From: an uncultured Rhodospirillaceae bacterium
Lineage (GTDB): Bacteria > Pseudomonadota > Alphaproteobacteria > CAAGCB01 > CAG-977
Direction of reading: 5' to 3'
DNA: 64,000 nucleotides
NCBI GenBank assembly: GCA_900550445.1
Contig: URSF01000007.1
Coordinates: 1-64,000, forward strand
Shown one piece after another: positions 24,787-33,797 of the stretch; position 1 is the first letter of the stretch, and each line of letters begins with the position of its first letter. The notes below the pieces were generated by a model. It saw only the letters and a list, made by a program, of their open reading frames with translations. It made no database searches and was not told where the DNA came from. Made by a program: the position numbers and the translations under genes.

Positions 24787-25377
24787 TTATTTTGTTTTTT
24801 TTCTTCTTCTGCTCACAAAAGCAGCTCCTGTCCCGGCTCCTGCAAGCAGTCCCGAATAAAGCTTTGATGAAGAGTTGCTTTTAGAAGAAAACGAGGTTAC
24901 AGGCATATGAGTTATGGCTGACTTTTGATTTGTTATACCATATATTCTCCAGCCGATTATAAAAACGGTACCGTAAGTCAGCATACGTATTTGGTATCTG
25001 TTTCCTTCCCAATGCAAGGATTCTGCCCAAAGAAGAATAAATAAACAAAAAAGAAGCGCCGCTTTGAAAAATAAATTTCCGCTGAAAAATAAGAAATAAG
25101 ACATTTTTTTCAATTCATAAGGAAGTATATTATGGCATATTAATAAATAAAAAGAGAGAAAATAAATAAATAGTATGAATAAAAATTGAAAAATAAGCGT
25201 TACCCATGTTTTGTTTTTTTGAGACGACCTGGAGCAAAGATCTTTAAATAAAGAAAAAGCTCTTATTATTCCGAAAGTTATTAAAAAAAGGAAAAAAAGA
25301 AAAGGAAAACAATGAATTTCCGGCGTTATGGCATACAAAAGGGAAAAGAATCCGACAAAAATCAAAAAAATATTCAT
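24787..25377 (-). CDS. AT-rich predicted membrane protein, unrecognised
   Basis: The protein has 196 residues with four to five membrane helices (about 1-20, 25-45, 60-85, 90-120, 125-145), then a Ser-rich segment and a Gly/Ala end with a final RRRKK basic tail (LLAGAGTGAAFVSRRRKK). That end resembles a sorting tail: a Ser-rich region, a short hydrophobic stretch and positive charges. The gene is clearly richer in A+T than recR, ybaB and dnaX before it. It overlaps recR by 4 bases (ATGA), so it is read as part of that operon. I recognise no family. Recent acquisition is possible. Confidence 0.6.
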   Translation of the reverse strand: MNIFLIFVGFFSLLYAITPEIHCFPFLFFLFLITFGIIRAFSLFKDLCSRSSQKNKTWVTLIFQFLFILFIYFLSFYLLICHNILPYELKKMSYFLFFSGNLFFKAALLFCLFILLWAESLHWEGNRYQIRMLTYGTVFIIGWRIYGITNQKSAITHMPVTSFSSKSNSSSKLYSGLLAGAGTGAAFVSRRRKKTK

Positions 25378-25961
25378 CGTCTTGATTTTAACGCCGTTTG
25401 GATTGTGCCGTCGTCCAGATAATCCAGTTCGCCGCCGACGGGAATTCCCTGCGCCAGCGAAGAAATTTTAACGGGCAGATCTTTAAAACGCTCAATAATG
25501 TAATGCCCCGTCGTTTGCCCGTCGACCGTGGCCGGCAATGCCAAAATAAGCTCTGAAACACCGGTTCGCCGCAACCTTTGTTCCAATACGGGCAGACGCA
25601 GTTCGTCCGGTCCTGTTCCTTCTATGGCGGACAATAATCCTCCTAAGACATGATAACGCCCACGGAAAGCCGCGCTGCGCTCGATTGCCCATAAATCAGC
25701 GACGTCCTGAACAACGCAGATCACATTTTCGTTGCGTCGTTCATCGCTGCAAATACTGCACGGGGACTGCGAATCCAAATTGCCGCAGACGGGACAGATC
25801 CGGACATGCTCAATAACGTTTTGAATCGCGTCGGCCAAAGGAATTAATTGCGTTTCCTTTTTTTTAATCAAGTGCAGCACGACACGCCGCGCCGACCGCC
25901 GGCCAAATCCGGGCAGCCGTGAAAAAAGACGGATCAGCGTGTCGATTTCCGTTTCCCGCAC
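25374..25961 (-). CDS. recR: recombination mediator RecR
   Basis: The protein has 195 residues. It has an N-terminal helix-hairpin-helix (LPGFGRRSARRVVLHL), a zinc finger (CPVCGNLDSQSPCSIC) and a Toprim domain with the TVDGQTTGHYI loop. RecR acts with RecF and RecO to load RecA on gapped DNA. GTG start with GGAG upstream. It follows ybaB by 14 bases in the standard dnaX-ybaB-recR order. Confidence 0.96.
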   Translation of the reverse strand: MRETEIDTLIRLFSRLPGFGRRSARRVVLHLIKKKETQLIPLADAIQNVIEHVRICPVCGNLDSQSPCSICSDERRNENVICVVQDVADLWAIERSAAFRGRYHVLGGLLSAIEGTGPDELRLPVLEQRLRRTGVSELILALPATVDGQTTGHYIIERFKDLPVKISSLAQGIPVGGELDYLDDGTIQTALKSRR

Positions 25962-25975
25962 AAACTTTGCTCCGT

Positions 25976-26284
25976 TTAAAAAGGCAGCTTCATGCCCGGC
26001 GGCAGGATACCGCTTAATCCCTGATTCATTTCGGACACGACCTTTTGCTGCGCGTCGTTAAAAGCGGCGACAAGCAGGTCTTCCAAAACGGCGGTTTCCT
26101 CGGCGACAATCAACGACGGGTCGATTTTTACCCGGCGCACTTCGTTTTTTCCTGTCATAACCACTTCCACCAGTCCGCCGCCCGCGGTTCCGGTGATTTC
26201 CGTCTGCGCCAGCTTTTCCTGTTCGGCCATCAGTTTGGCCTGCATTTGCTGCGCCTGTTTCATGATCTGATTAAAATCGGTCAT
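25976..26284 (-). CDS. ybaB: YbaB/EbfC nucleoid-associated protein
   Basis: The protein has 102 residues. It has the typical Gln/Met-rich N-terminal helix (MKQAQQMQAKLMAEQEKLA), then GTAGGGLVEVVMTGKNEVRRVKIDPSL and a C-terminal GLSGILPPGMKLPF. YbaB dimers bind DNA and change nucleoid structure. The start overlaps the dnaX stop by 4 bases. Confidence 0.95.
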   Translation of the reverse strand: MTDFNQIMKQAQQMQAKLMAEQEKLAQTEITGTAGGGLVEVVMTGKNEVRRVKIDPSLIVAEETAVLEDLLVAAFNDAQQKVVSEMNQGLSGILPPGMKLPF

Positions 26285-28023
26285 TCGTCGTATCCTTCAT
26301 TCGGTTGGGCGGCTGCTTCGGAAAAACTGTCGGTTTCATAACCGTACTCTTCCGATTCGTTTTCTTCCTCTTTCTGCAGCCGGATCGTGTCGATGCGCGC
26401 GCCGGGGAAAGCCTTCAACACAGCGGTAACCAAAGGGTGCTGCGTCATTGTTTTTTTCAGGTTTTCGGCGTTTGTGCGCGCCTGTTGGATTAAAGTCTGT
26501 CCTCCCTGCCGGCCGACAACGGTGACAATCCATTGCCTTCCCGTCCATTGGCGCAGCTTTTCCACCATTTCACCGGCCAGATTGTTCGGCGCGCGGTCCA
26601 TCGGGAAAAATTCGATTTTGCCTTGTTCAAAAGAAACAAGGCTGACAAAATTTTCAACGTTGTAAGCAAACATCATTTCGTTTTGTTTGTAAGCGTACGC
26701 GGCAATGTCGGCCAAAGAATTAAACATAACCGTTTCCTGCGGCCGCGTTTGAACCGCCGGCACGGTATTGCCGGAAATACGTACGCCGCTCCACCCGCTT
26801 TGCGCGGAACCGGCCGGCGGGACGGACGGCGCGGCGGACGTCTGAGCGGCGGAAACGGAAATGCCGCCTGATTTTATTTCTTTAATCATATCGCCCGGCG
26901 TCGGCAGATCGGCGGCATAAGCCAGACGGATCAAAACCATTTCGGCCGCCTGTTTTTCAGAAGGCGCTTTTAATGTTTCGTCAATGCCTTTTAACAACAT
27001 CTGCCATGTTCTTGTCAGAACGGACATCGGCAGCTTTTCTGCCATTTCCGTGCAGCGCTGCCGTTCCGCGGCAGCCATAGAGCCGTCGTCGGCCAGCTCC
27101 GGCGCGATTTTCACTCTGGTCAGCCAGTGCGTCAGCTCCAGAAGATCCTGCAAAACGATTACGGGGTCGGCTCCGGAAGCATATTGTTTGGAAAAAGACT
27201 CCAAAGCTTCTTTTATTTCGCCTTTCATAATCTGTTCATACAGATCAACGACGGCGGCGCGGTCGGCCAACCCGATCATTGCGCGGACAAATTCTGCCGT
27301 AACGTCGCCGCCCCCGTGCGCGATCGCCTGATCCAGCAAAGACAACCCGTCGCGCACCGATCCGTCCGCGGCGCGCGCGATCAGCTTCAGCGCTTCTTCC
27401 TGCGCCGTGACGTTTTCTTTTTGTACGATATTTTTGAAATGAGCCGTTAATAATTCGGGTTCGACGCGGCGCAGATCAAAACGCTGGCAGCGTGACAGGA
27501 CAGTTGTCGGGACTTTGCGGATTTCTGTCGTGGCAAAGATGAATTTGACGCGTTCGGGCGGTTCTTCCAGCGTTTTTAATAACGCGTTGAACGCCGCGGT
27601 CGATAACATGTGCACTTCGTCGATGATGTAAATTTTAAACCGGGCAGAAGTCGGATTGTAGCGCGTCGTTTCAATAATTTCGCGCACGTTGGCGACGCCG
27701 GTGTTGCTGGCCGCGTCGATTTCCACGACGTCGACGTGGCGGTCTTCGGCGATTGCGCGACAATGTTCGCATACGCCGCACGGCTGTGTCGTCATGCCGC
27801 CTTTGCCGTCCGGTCCGACGCAGTTCAAAGCGCGGGCGATAATGCGCGCGGACGTCGTTTTGCCCACGCCGCGAATGCCGGTTAAGATATAGGCTTGCGC
27901 AATTCTGTTGGTTTCAATGGCGTTTTTCAGCGTCCGTACCAAAGCTTCCTGACCGACCAGATCGGCAAAAGTCGTCGGGCGGTATTTGCGGGCAAGAACG
28001 CGGTATTCTGTTTTGTCTGTCAT
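26281..28023 (-). CDS. dnaX: DNA polymerase III clamp loader subunits gamma and tau
   Basis: The protein has 580 residues. It has Walker A GIRGVGKTTSARI, a zinc-binding Cys set (C-VGP...CGVCEHC), the DEVHM box, and the SRC sensor region LSRCQRFDLRR. The C-terminal 200 residues are Ala/Pro-rich and then carry the tau-specific domain. It loads the sliding clamp and ties the polymerase cores to the helicase. The SRP RNA gene lies just upstream on the same strand. Confidence 0.96.
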   Translation of the reverse strand: MTDKTEYRVLARKYRPTTFADLVGQEALVRTLKNAIETNRIAQAYILTGIRGVGKTTSARIIARALNCVGPDGKGGMTTQPCGVCEHCRAIAEDRHVDVVEIDAASNTGVANVREIIETTRYNPTSARFKIYIIDEVHMLSTAAFNALLKTLEEPPERVKFIFATTEIRKVPTTVLSRCQRFDLRRVEPELLTAHFKNIVQKENVTAQEEALKLIARAADGSVRDGLSLLDQAIAHGGGDVTAEFVRAMIGLADRAAVVDLYEQIMKGEIKEALESFSKQYASGADPVIVLQDLLELTHWLTRVKIAPELADDGSMAAAERQRCTEMAEKLPMSVLTRTWQMLLKGIDETLKAPSEKQAAEMVLIRLAYAADLPTPGDMIKEIKSGGISVSAAQTSAAPSVPPAGSAQSGWSGVRISGNTVPAVQTRPQETVMFNSLADIAAYAYKQNEMMFAYNVENFVSLVSFEQGKIEFFPMDRAPNNLAGEMVEKLRQWTGRQWIVTVVGRQGGQTLIQQARTNAENLKKTMTQHPLVTAVLKAFPGARIDTIRLQKEEENESEEYGYETDSFSEAAAQPNEGYDE

Positions 28024-28052
28024 GATTTTACGGGCGGCGTTAAGAAAAATAT

Positions 28053-28149
28053 AAGGAAACCGGACAGCGACCCGCTTTAAAACCGTTACGGCTGCTTTCT
28101 TCCGAACCTGACCGGGTTGGCGGCCAAACCGTCCGCAGCCGGTTCCCGC
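28053..28149 (-). ncRNA. ffs: signal recognition particle RNA (4.5S type)
   Basis: On the minus strand the conserved apical segment CGGTCAGGTTCGGAAGAAAG followed by CAGCCGTAACGG is clear. Compared with the common GTCCGGAAGGA, one C-G pair of the helix closing the GGAA loop is a T-A pair, a compensated change. The ends pair: GGAACCGG near the 5' end with CCGGTTTCC at the 3' end. Length is about 95 bases, the short bacterial type. It binds Ffh and sends ribosomes to the membrane. Position directly upstream of dnaX is usual in alphaproteobacteria. Confidence 0.9.
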
Positions 28150-28154
28150 TTTCT

Positions 28155-28183
28155 ATTTATGAGTATTTTTGATTTAAGTGCAA
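28155..28183 (-). promoter_or_regulatory. promoter of the SRP RNA gene
   Basis: On the minus strand TTGCAC (28183-28178) is followed after 17 bases by ATAAAT (28160-28155). The predicted start falls at about 28148, right at the 5' end of the folded RNA. Confidence 0.6.
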
Positions 28184-28319
28184 GCAGAACTTTTTTTTAT
28201 TTTTGCAGCAGGCCGTGAAAGCCTTTATTTTTCGCCGTTTTTCGATCAAAGCTTGACAAAAGGTTATTTTGTGTTTTTTCTGTTGTCCACTTGACTTGTT
28301 TTTTCCAGGAGTACGCTTT

Positions 28320-29261
28320 ATGGCTAAAGCTATTGTTTTTCCCGGCCAGGGCTCGCAGGCCGTCGGTATGGGAAAGGATCTGGCGGACGCGTTTACGGTT
28401 GCCAGAGAAGTTTTTTTGGAAGTCGATGACGCTTTATCTGAAAACCTCAGCAAAAAAATGTTTGAAGGCCCGGCGGAAGATCTGCTGTTGACCGAAAACG
28501 CCCAACCGGCGCTGATGGCCGTCAGTATGGCTGTCGTGCGTGTTTTGCAGCAGGAAGGCAAAATTTCGCTGGCGGAAACGTTTAAATATGCCGCGGGGCA
28601 TTCTTTGGGCGAATATTCGGCTTTGTGTGCTGCCGGCGCGTTTGACGTAACGACGGCTGCCCGTTTGTTGCGCATACGCGGCAAAGCGATGCAGCAGGCT
28701 GTTCCCGTCGGACGGGGCGGCATGGCCGCTTTGATCGGCGCCGATTTGGAACAGGCCAAAGAAGTCGCGGCCGAAGCGGCGCAGGGCGACGTCTGCGTCG
28801 CCGCGAATGACAATGCGCCGGGACAGGTTGTCCTCAGCGGAACGACGGCGGCGATTGACCGCGCGGTCGAAATCGCGGCGAAAAAAGGGATTAAGCGGGC
28901 GGTAAAACTGGCCGTCAGCGCGCCGTTTCACAGCCCGATGATGCAGCCGGCGGCCGACGTTATGGCCGAAGCTTTGGCGGCGGTGCGGATTAAAACGCCG
29001 CGTTTCCCCGTGATTGCGAACGTTACGGCGCGTCCGGTGACGGCGCCGGAAGAAATTGAAAAGCTGCTGGTTGCACAGGTGACGGGATCCGTCCGCTGGC
29101 GCGAAAGCATGCTGTTCGCGCAGGAAAACGGCGTTGATACTCTGGCGGAAGCCGGATCAGGTAAAGTGCTGACCGGCATGGCCAAACGCATTCACCCGGA
29201 ATTAAAGGGCATTGCGTTGAATACGCCGCAGGATATTGAAGAATTTTTAAAAACGCTTTAG
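28320..29261 (+). CDS. fabD: malonyl-CoA:ACP transacylase
   Basis: The protein has 313 residues. ATG 28320 has CCAGGAG upstream; earlier in-frame starts would lack a ribosome site. It has FPGQGSQ at the start, the Ser nucleophile in AAGHSLGEYSAL, and the His of APFHSPMM. It loads malonate on ACP for chain extension. It heads a run fabD-fabG-acpP-fabF. A TTGACA is visible at 28253-28258 but without a good -10. Confidence 0.96.
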   Translation: MAKAIVFPGQGSQAVGMGKDLADAFTVAREVFLEVDDALSENLSKKMFEGPAEDLLLTENAQPALMAVSMAVVRVLQQEGKISLAETFKYAAGHSLGEYSALCAAGAFDVTTAARLLRIRGKAMQQAVPVGRGGMAALIGADLEQAKEVAAEAAQGDVCVAANDNAPGQVVLSGTTAAIDRAVEIAAKKGIKRAVKLAVSAPFHSPMMQPAADVMAEALAAVRIKTPRFPVIANVTARPVTAPEEIEKLLVAQVTGSVRWRESMLFAQENGVDTLAEAGSGKVLTGMAKRIHPELKGIALNTPQDIEEFLKTL

Positions 29262-29295
29262 TGTTGAACGTCAACTTTAAAAGTTAGGATACAAA

Positions 29296-30030
29296 ATGGA
29301 CTTTACAGGAAAATGCGCTCTGGTTACCGGAGCAACCGGCGGGATCGGCCGCGTTATCGTTAAAAAACTGCACGATGCGGGGGCGACGGTCATTATTACG
29401 GATATGCGTCAGGAAACGCTTGACGAATTCGCCGCCGAATTAAAAGAACGAGTTTTCGCTTTTGCCTGCAATCTGGGCGACCCGGCCGATATTGACGCGC
29501 TGGTTGCCAAAGCGGAAAAAGCGGCCGGCGCGATTGACATTCTGGTCAATAACGCCGGACTGACCAAAGACAATCTGTTTATGCGTATGAAGGACGAAGA
29601 TTGGAATTTGGTTTTAAATGTAAACCTGACCGCCGGTTTCCGTCTGGCGCGCGCAGCGATCCGCGGAATGATGAAACGCCGTTACGGGCGCATTATTTCG
29701 ATGGCTTCGGTTGTCGGCGTAACGGGCAATCCGGGGCAGGCGAATTATTCCGCTTCCAAAGCGGGCATGATCGGTATGACGAAATGCCTGGCGGCGGAGG
29801 TTGCTTCCCGCGGAATTACGGCGAACTGTGTGGCTCCGGGCTTTATCAAGACCGCGATGACCGACGCTTTGCCTGAAGAAGCAAAGGAAAAACTGGCACG
29901 CGGTATTCCGATGGCCCGTCTGGGACTGCCGGAAGACGTTGCCAACGCCGTTGTTTTCCTGGCCAGTGACGAAGCGTCTTACATTACCGGACAGACGATT
30001 CACGTTAACGGCGGAATGGCAATGATTTAA
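29296..30030 (+). CDS. fabG: 3-oxoacyl-ACP reductase FabG
   Basis: The protein has 244 residues. It is a short-chain dehydrogenase with the cofactor motif TGATGGIGR, the NNAG motif, and the catalytic Ser, Tyr and Lys (SMASVVG, YSASKAG). The end HVNGGMAMI is FabG-typical. It reduces 3-oxoacyl-ACP with NADPH. Confidence 0.96.
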   Translation: MDFTGKCALVTGATGGIGRVIVKKLHDAGATVIITDMRQETLDEFAAELKERVFAFACNLGDPADIDALVAKAEKAAGAIDILVNNAGLTKDNLFMRMKDEDWNLVLNVNLTAGFRLARAAIRGMMKRRYGRIISMASVVGVTGNPGQANYSASKAGMIGMTKCLAAEVASRGITANCVAPGFIKTAMTDALPEEAKEKLARGIPMARLGLPEDVANAVVFLASDEASYITGQTIHVNGGMAMI

Positions 30031-30181
30031 AGGCGCTTTCCCGTTTTCGGGAAACCGGTCTTTTGACCACTGCCGTATTTTTTGACTGGTAAAGGTCAAA
30101 AAAGTATGTTAAAGAATGTTGCTTTCGTGAGTGTCTTTGCCTTTTAGACGGGGACACCGTGTTTAACAAGAGGAATATAAA

Positions 30182-30415
30182 ATGAGTGATATTGCCGAAC
30201 GCGTAAAGAAAATTGTCGTAGAACATCTGGGCGTCGATCCTGCTAAAGTGACCGATTCTTCCAGCTTTATCGACGACTTGAACGCAGATAGTTTGGATAC
30301 CGTTGAATTGGTCATGGCGTTTGAAGAAGAATTTTCCGTTGAAATTCCCGATGACGCTGCCGAAAAAATCCTGACCGTTCAGGACGCTATCGACTACATC
30401 AGCAAGAACGCTTAA
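30182..30415 (+). CDS. acpP: acyl carrier protein
   Basis: The protein has 77 residues. It is acidic, with the phosphopantetheine attachment Ser37 in DLNADSLDTVELVMAFEEEF. AGAGG lies upstream of the ATG. It carries the growing acyl chain as a thioester. The 150-base gap before it may hold its own promoter, as usual for acpP, but no clear -35/-10 pair is seen. Confidence 0.97.
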   Translation: MSDIAERVKKIVVEHLGVDPAKVTDSSSFIDDLNADSLDTVELVMAFEEEFSVEIPDDAAEKILTVQDAIDYISKNA

Positions 30416-30430
30416 TAACGTTGAAATATC

Positions 30431-30468
30431 CGTGCCGATTTTTTCCGATGATTCGGAAGGTCGGCACG
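30431..30468 (+). terminator. stem-loop between acpP and fabF without a T tail
   Basis: CGTGCCGA (30431-30438) pairs with TCGGCACG (30461-30468), with an inner TTCCGA/TCGGAA helix. No T run follows, so it may stop exonucleases or slow transcription rather than end it. This would keep acpP mRNA more abundant than fabF mRNA. Confidence 0.5.
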
Positions 30469-30520
30469 TCTTGCATAAAATTTATCAATTCTTTGTCTTT
30501 TTAATCTTTCAGGGGTCAGT

Positions 30521-31780
30521 ATGAGAAGAGTCGTTGTTACGGGTATGGGAATGTTGTCGCCGATGGGGCGCGGTGTGGAAACAACCTGGCAGGGGTTGAT
30601 TCAGGGAAAGTCTGCAATTACTCCGGTAACAAAATACGACGTTTCAGAATCTCCGGCAAAAATTGCGGGACAGATTCCGCTGGGAACGGGCGAAGGACAA
30701 TTTGATCCCGATTCCGTTATGACTCCGAAAGAACAACGCCGTGTCGATCCGTTTATTTTGTACGGCCTGTGCGCCGGGACGGACGCCATGGAAGATTCCG
30801 GCTGGAAACCCGAAACGGAAGAAGACCATTTCCGTTCCGGCGTTATGATCGGCGCGGGAATCGGCGGTTTAAGCGCTATTTCCGACAGCGCGGTCGTTTT
30901 AAAGGAACAGGGCCCGCGTCGCATCAGCCCGTTCTTCATTCCGTCCTGTCTGATTAACCTGATTTCCGGCCAGCTGTCGATTAAATACGGCCTGTACGGC
31001 CCGAATCATTCCTGCGTAACGGCCTGCGCGACCGGCACGCATGCGATCGGCGACGCCGCCCGTCTGATTATGTGGGGCGATGCGGACGTTATGGTCGCCG
31101 GCGGCGCGGAAGCGGCCGTCCACCCGCTTGCCATGGCCGGATTTGCTCAGGCCAAGGCTTTGTCCACCCATTATAACGACACGCCGGAAAAAGCGTCCCG
31201 CCCGTGGGATAAAGGACATGACGGCTTCGTTATGGGCGAAGGCGCGGGCGTTATCGTTTTGGAAGAATATGAACACGCGAAGAAACGCGGCGCGAAGATT
31301 TACGGCGAAATTGCCGGCTACGGTTTGTCCGGCGACGGATATCATGTAACGGCGCCGGCGCCTGACAGCCGCGGATCAAAGCATGCCATGCGCATGGCTT
31401 TGAAAAACGGCGGCATGAATGTTGAAGACGTCGGCTATATTAACGCGCACGGCACGTCCACGCCGGCCGGCGATATTTTGGAAGTCAATGCGGTCAAAGA
31501 CGTGTTCGGTCCTTATGCGACAAAGGTTTCAATGTCTTCGACGAAATCAAGTATAGGCCATTTGCTGGGAGCCGCCGGTGCGGTAGAAGCGATTTTCTGT
31601 TTAAAGGCGCTGCAGGAAGGCATTATGCCGCCGACATTGAATCTGGAAGATCCGATTGAAGGCGCCGAAGATATGGATTTGGTCGCGTTAAAGGCCAAAG
31701 AACGCAAATTAACGGCCGTGATGTCCAACTCGTTTGGTTTCGGCGGTACGAACGCTTCCGTTATTTTCAAAGCCGTTTAG
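30521..31780 (+). CDS. fabF: 3-oxoacyl-ACP synthase II (FabF)
   Basis: The protein has 419 residues. It has the Cys-His-His catalytic set: CVTACATGTHAIGD, NAHGTSTPAGD and SIGHLLGAAGAVEA. It condenses malonyl-ACP with acyl-ACP. The start MRRVVVTGMGMLSPMG is typical. It is followed after 10 bases by mltG, the common fabF-mltG order. Confidence 0.97.
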   Translation: MRRVVVTGMGMLSPMGRGVETTWQGLIQGKSAITPVTKYDVSESPAKIAGQIPLGTGEGQFDPDSVMTPKEQRRVDPFILYGLCAGTDAMEDSGWKPETEEDHFRSGVMIGAGIGGLSAISDSAVVLKEQGPRRISPFFIPSCLINLISGQLSIKYGLYGPNHSCVTACATGTHAIGDAARLIMWGDADVMVAGGAEAAVHPLAMAGFAQAKALSTHYNDTPEKASRPWDKGHDGFVMGEGAGVIVLEEYEHAKKRGAKIYGEIAGYGLSGDGYHVTAPAPDSRGSKHAMRMALKNGGMNVEDVGYINAHGTSTPAGDILEVNAVKDVFGPYATKVSMSSTKSSIGHLLGAAGAVEAIFCLKALQEGIMPPTLNLEDPIEGAEDMDLVALKAKERKLTAVMSNSFGFGGTNASVIFKAV

Positions 31781-31790
31781 GACGTTTTGA

Positions 31791-33053
31791 ATGGCTGCCG
31801 GCGGACGGTTGTTTCTCAGATTATTTGTGCTGGTTGTCATTTGTCTTTCCGGCGGCAGCGTTTTCAGCTTTTATTCTTTGCTTTATGAGCAGAACGACAT
31901 TGCCGAATCAACGGTTATTCTGGTTGAAAAAGGGGAAAATCTCAATCAGATTGCCCGCCGCCTGAAACGGGATAATTTGCTGAACAGCGTGGCCGTTTTT
32001 AAAGTCGCCGCCAGACTTTCCGGAAAATCAACGCAGCTGAAGGCCGGGGAATACCGTATTCCCGCGCGTGCCAGTGCCAAAGAAATATTGGATATTCTGG
32101 TGTCCGGGCAGACGGTTGTTCGCCGCGTTACCGTTCCCGAAGGAAAAACCAGCCGGCAGATTTTTGATCTGTTGATGCAGACGCCGGGACTGTTCGGTGA
32201 TTTGCCCGAACCGCCGGCGAACGGATCGTTGCTGCCGGAAACGTATGTTTTCAGCTATGGCCTGCCGCGCAAAGTTATTTTGGAACGCATGCTGAGCGGC
32301 ATGAATAAAACGATTGAAGAACTCTGGCCGTTACGTGATCCCGATTTGCCTTATACGACGAAAGAAGAAGCTCTGGTGCTGGCTTCGATTGTTGAAAAAG
32401 AAACGTCCGTACCCGCGGAACGGCCGCGAATTGCCGGTGTGTTTGTCAACCGTCTGCGCAAAGGTATGCGTCTGCAAACCGACCCGACGGTTATTTACGC
32501 GGTGACGGACGGGACAATGGAATTAAACCGCCGCCTGACACATAAGGATTTAAGAACGGATCACCCGTTTAATACGTACGTCAACAAAGGGCTGCCTCCC
32601 GCGCCGATCTGCAATCCGGGCCGCGAATCGATACAGGCGGTTTTGCAGCCGCAGAAAACGAATGAAATTTACTTTGTTGCCGATGGGACGGGCGGACATG
32701 TCTTTTCCCGGACGTTTGAAGAACATAAGCGTAATATTGCCAATTGGAAAAAGGCCCGTCGCAGAAAATTGACGCAGGCTGCCAGACGGGCAAGAGCCGC
32801 TGCGGTAAAAAAAACAAAAGCCACGCCGGCGAAAGCGGCCGTAAAGACTCCCGTGAAAAAAACGGGTGCATCTGCGTTGCCGGCTGCCCGGCCGATTCCG
32901 AAACCTGCGCCTGTGTCAAAAATGGAAGAAATACTGGATCAGCAGGATTTGTCTTTGGATATTGTTGATGACGCTTTGGTGGAACAGGCGGCTGAAAAAC
33001 CCGTTGACCCGGCTGTTTCACAACGAAAGGTTCCGCCGGCCGGGAGAAAATAG
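31791..33053 (+). CDS. mltG: endolytic murein transglycosylase MltG with a long basic tail
   Basis: The protein has 420 residues. It has an N-terminal membrane anchor, then the YceG domain with LASIVEKETSVPAERPRIAG (catalytic Glu) and FVNRLRKGMRLQTDPTVIYA. Residues about 320-420 are a Lys/Ala/Pro-rich tail that most MltG proteins lack (TPAKAAVKTPVKKTGAS). MltG cuts nascent glycan strands and so sets their length. It ends directly at the next ATG. Confidence 0.92.
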   Translation: MAAGGRLFLRLFVLVVICLSGGSVFSFYSLLYEQNDIAESTVILVEKGENLNQIARRLKRDNLLNSVAVFKVAARLSGKSTQLKAGEYRIPARASAKEILDILVSGQTVVRRVTVPEGKTSRQIFDLLMQTPGLFGDLPEPPANGSLLPETYVFSYGLPRKVILERMLSGMNKTIEELWPLRDPDLPYTTKEEALVLASIVEKETSVPAERPRIAGVFVNRLRKGMRLQTDPTVIYAVTDGTMELNRRLTHKDLRTDHPFNTYVNKGLPPAPICNPGRESIQAVLQPQKTNEIYFVADGTGGHVFSRTFEEHKRNIANWKKARRRKLTQAARRARAAAVKKTKATPAKAAVKTPVKKTGASALPAARPIPKPAPVSKMEEILDQQDLSLDIVDDALVEQAAEKPVDPAVSQRKVPPAGRK

Positions 33054-33797
33054 ATGAAAATCCTTTTTCTTTTAGTTTTTCTTTTTTGTTCTCAGGCTTT
33101 TGCTTCACTTGAAGACGGACAGAAAGCGTTTGTCCGGGGGGATTATGACAAAGCTTTTGAACAATGGCGCCAAGCTGCGGAAGACGGCGATTTAACCGCT
33201 CAGCGTAACATTGCCCATCTGTACCGCTGGGGAAAAGGTGTGCCGCAAGATTTGACACAGGCGGCTTTTTGGTATTATACGGCGGCGAAGGGCGGGCTGG
33301 ATACGGCTCAGTATAATCTGGGCGTCATGTACCTGCGTGGCGAAGGCGTGCCCCGCAACGAAGAAGAAGGCATTATCTGGCTGGAACGCGCTGCAGAGCA
33401 AAATAACGAAAAGGCAAAGAAAAAGCTGGCTCATTTAAAGGTGGAAATTGAACATGAACTGCCGACAGAAGAAGAATTGCTGGCGCCCGTAAAGCAAAAA
33501 CCGATAAAAACAACCGGTAAAACGCCAGTCAAAATGATGACGGTCAGTAAAAAAGAACCGCCTTTATATGCTCATTTGGCTTCTTATTATACGCAAGAAA
33601 CGCTGGAAAAAGGCTGGAAAGAATTAAAACAGACTTTTCCGGGGCTGGAACGGTTTAAAACGGTTGAAACACAGGTAACTCTGCCGGAAAAAGGAAAATA
33701 TATTCGCCTGTATATCAAAGGAAAACCCGCAGATATCCGTCATATCTGCGCTCGATTAAACGAAAATAAACAATATTGCCTGATCAGCTATCCGTAG
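33054..33797 (+). CDS. exported Sel1-repeat protein with C-terminal SPOR-like domain
   Basis: The protein has 247 residues. A signal peptide (FCSQAFAS) is followed by three Sel1 repeats (30-140; AAEDGDLTAQRNIAHLYRWGKGVPQD, YYTAAKGGLDTAQYNLGVMYLRGEGV). A Lys/Pro linker leads to a SPOR-like domain (about 168-247, PLYAHLASYYTQE to YCLISYP). The final CARLNENKQYC resembles the CRRLAAELKSC end of the efflux factor at 802. It starts next to the mltG stop and may bind peptidoglycan at sites of MltG action. It overlaps the convergent CNNM gene by 14 bases. Confidence 0.75.
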   Translation: MKILFLLVFLFCSQAFASLEDGQKAFVRGDYDKAFEQWRQAAEDGDLTAQRNIAHLYRWGKGVPQDLTQAAFWYYTAAKGGLDTAQYNLGVMYLRGEGVPRNEEEGIIWLERAAEQNNEKAKKKLAHLKVEIEHELPTEEELLAPVKQKPIKTTGKTPVKMMTVSKKEPPLYAHLASYYTQETLEKGWKELKQTFPGLERFKTVETQVTLPEKGKYIRLYIKGKPADIRHICARLNENKQYCLISYP

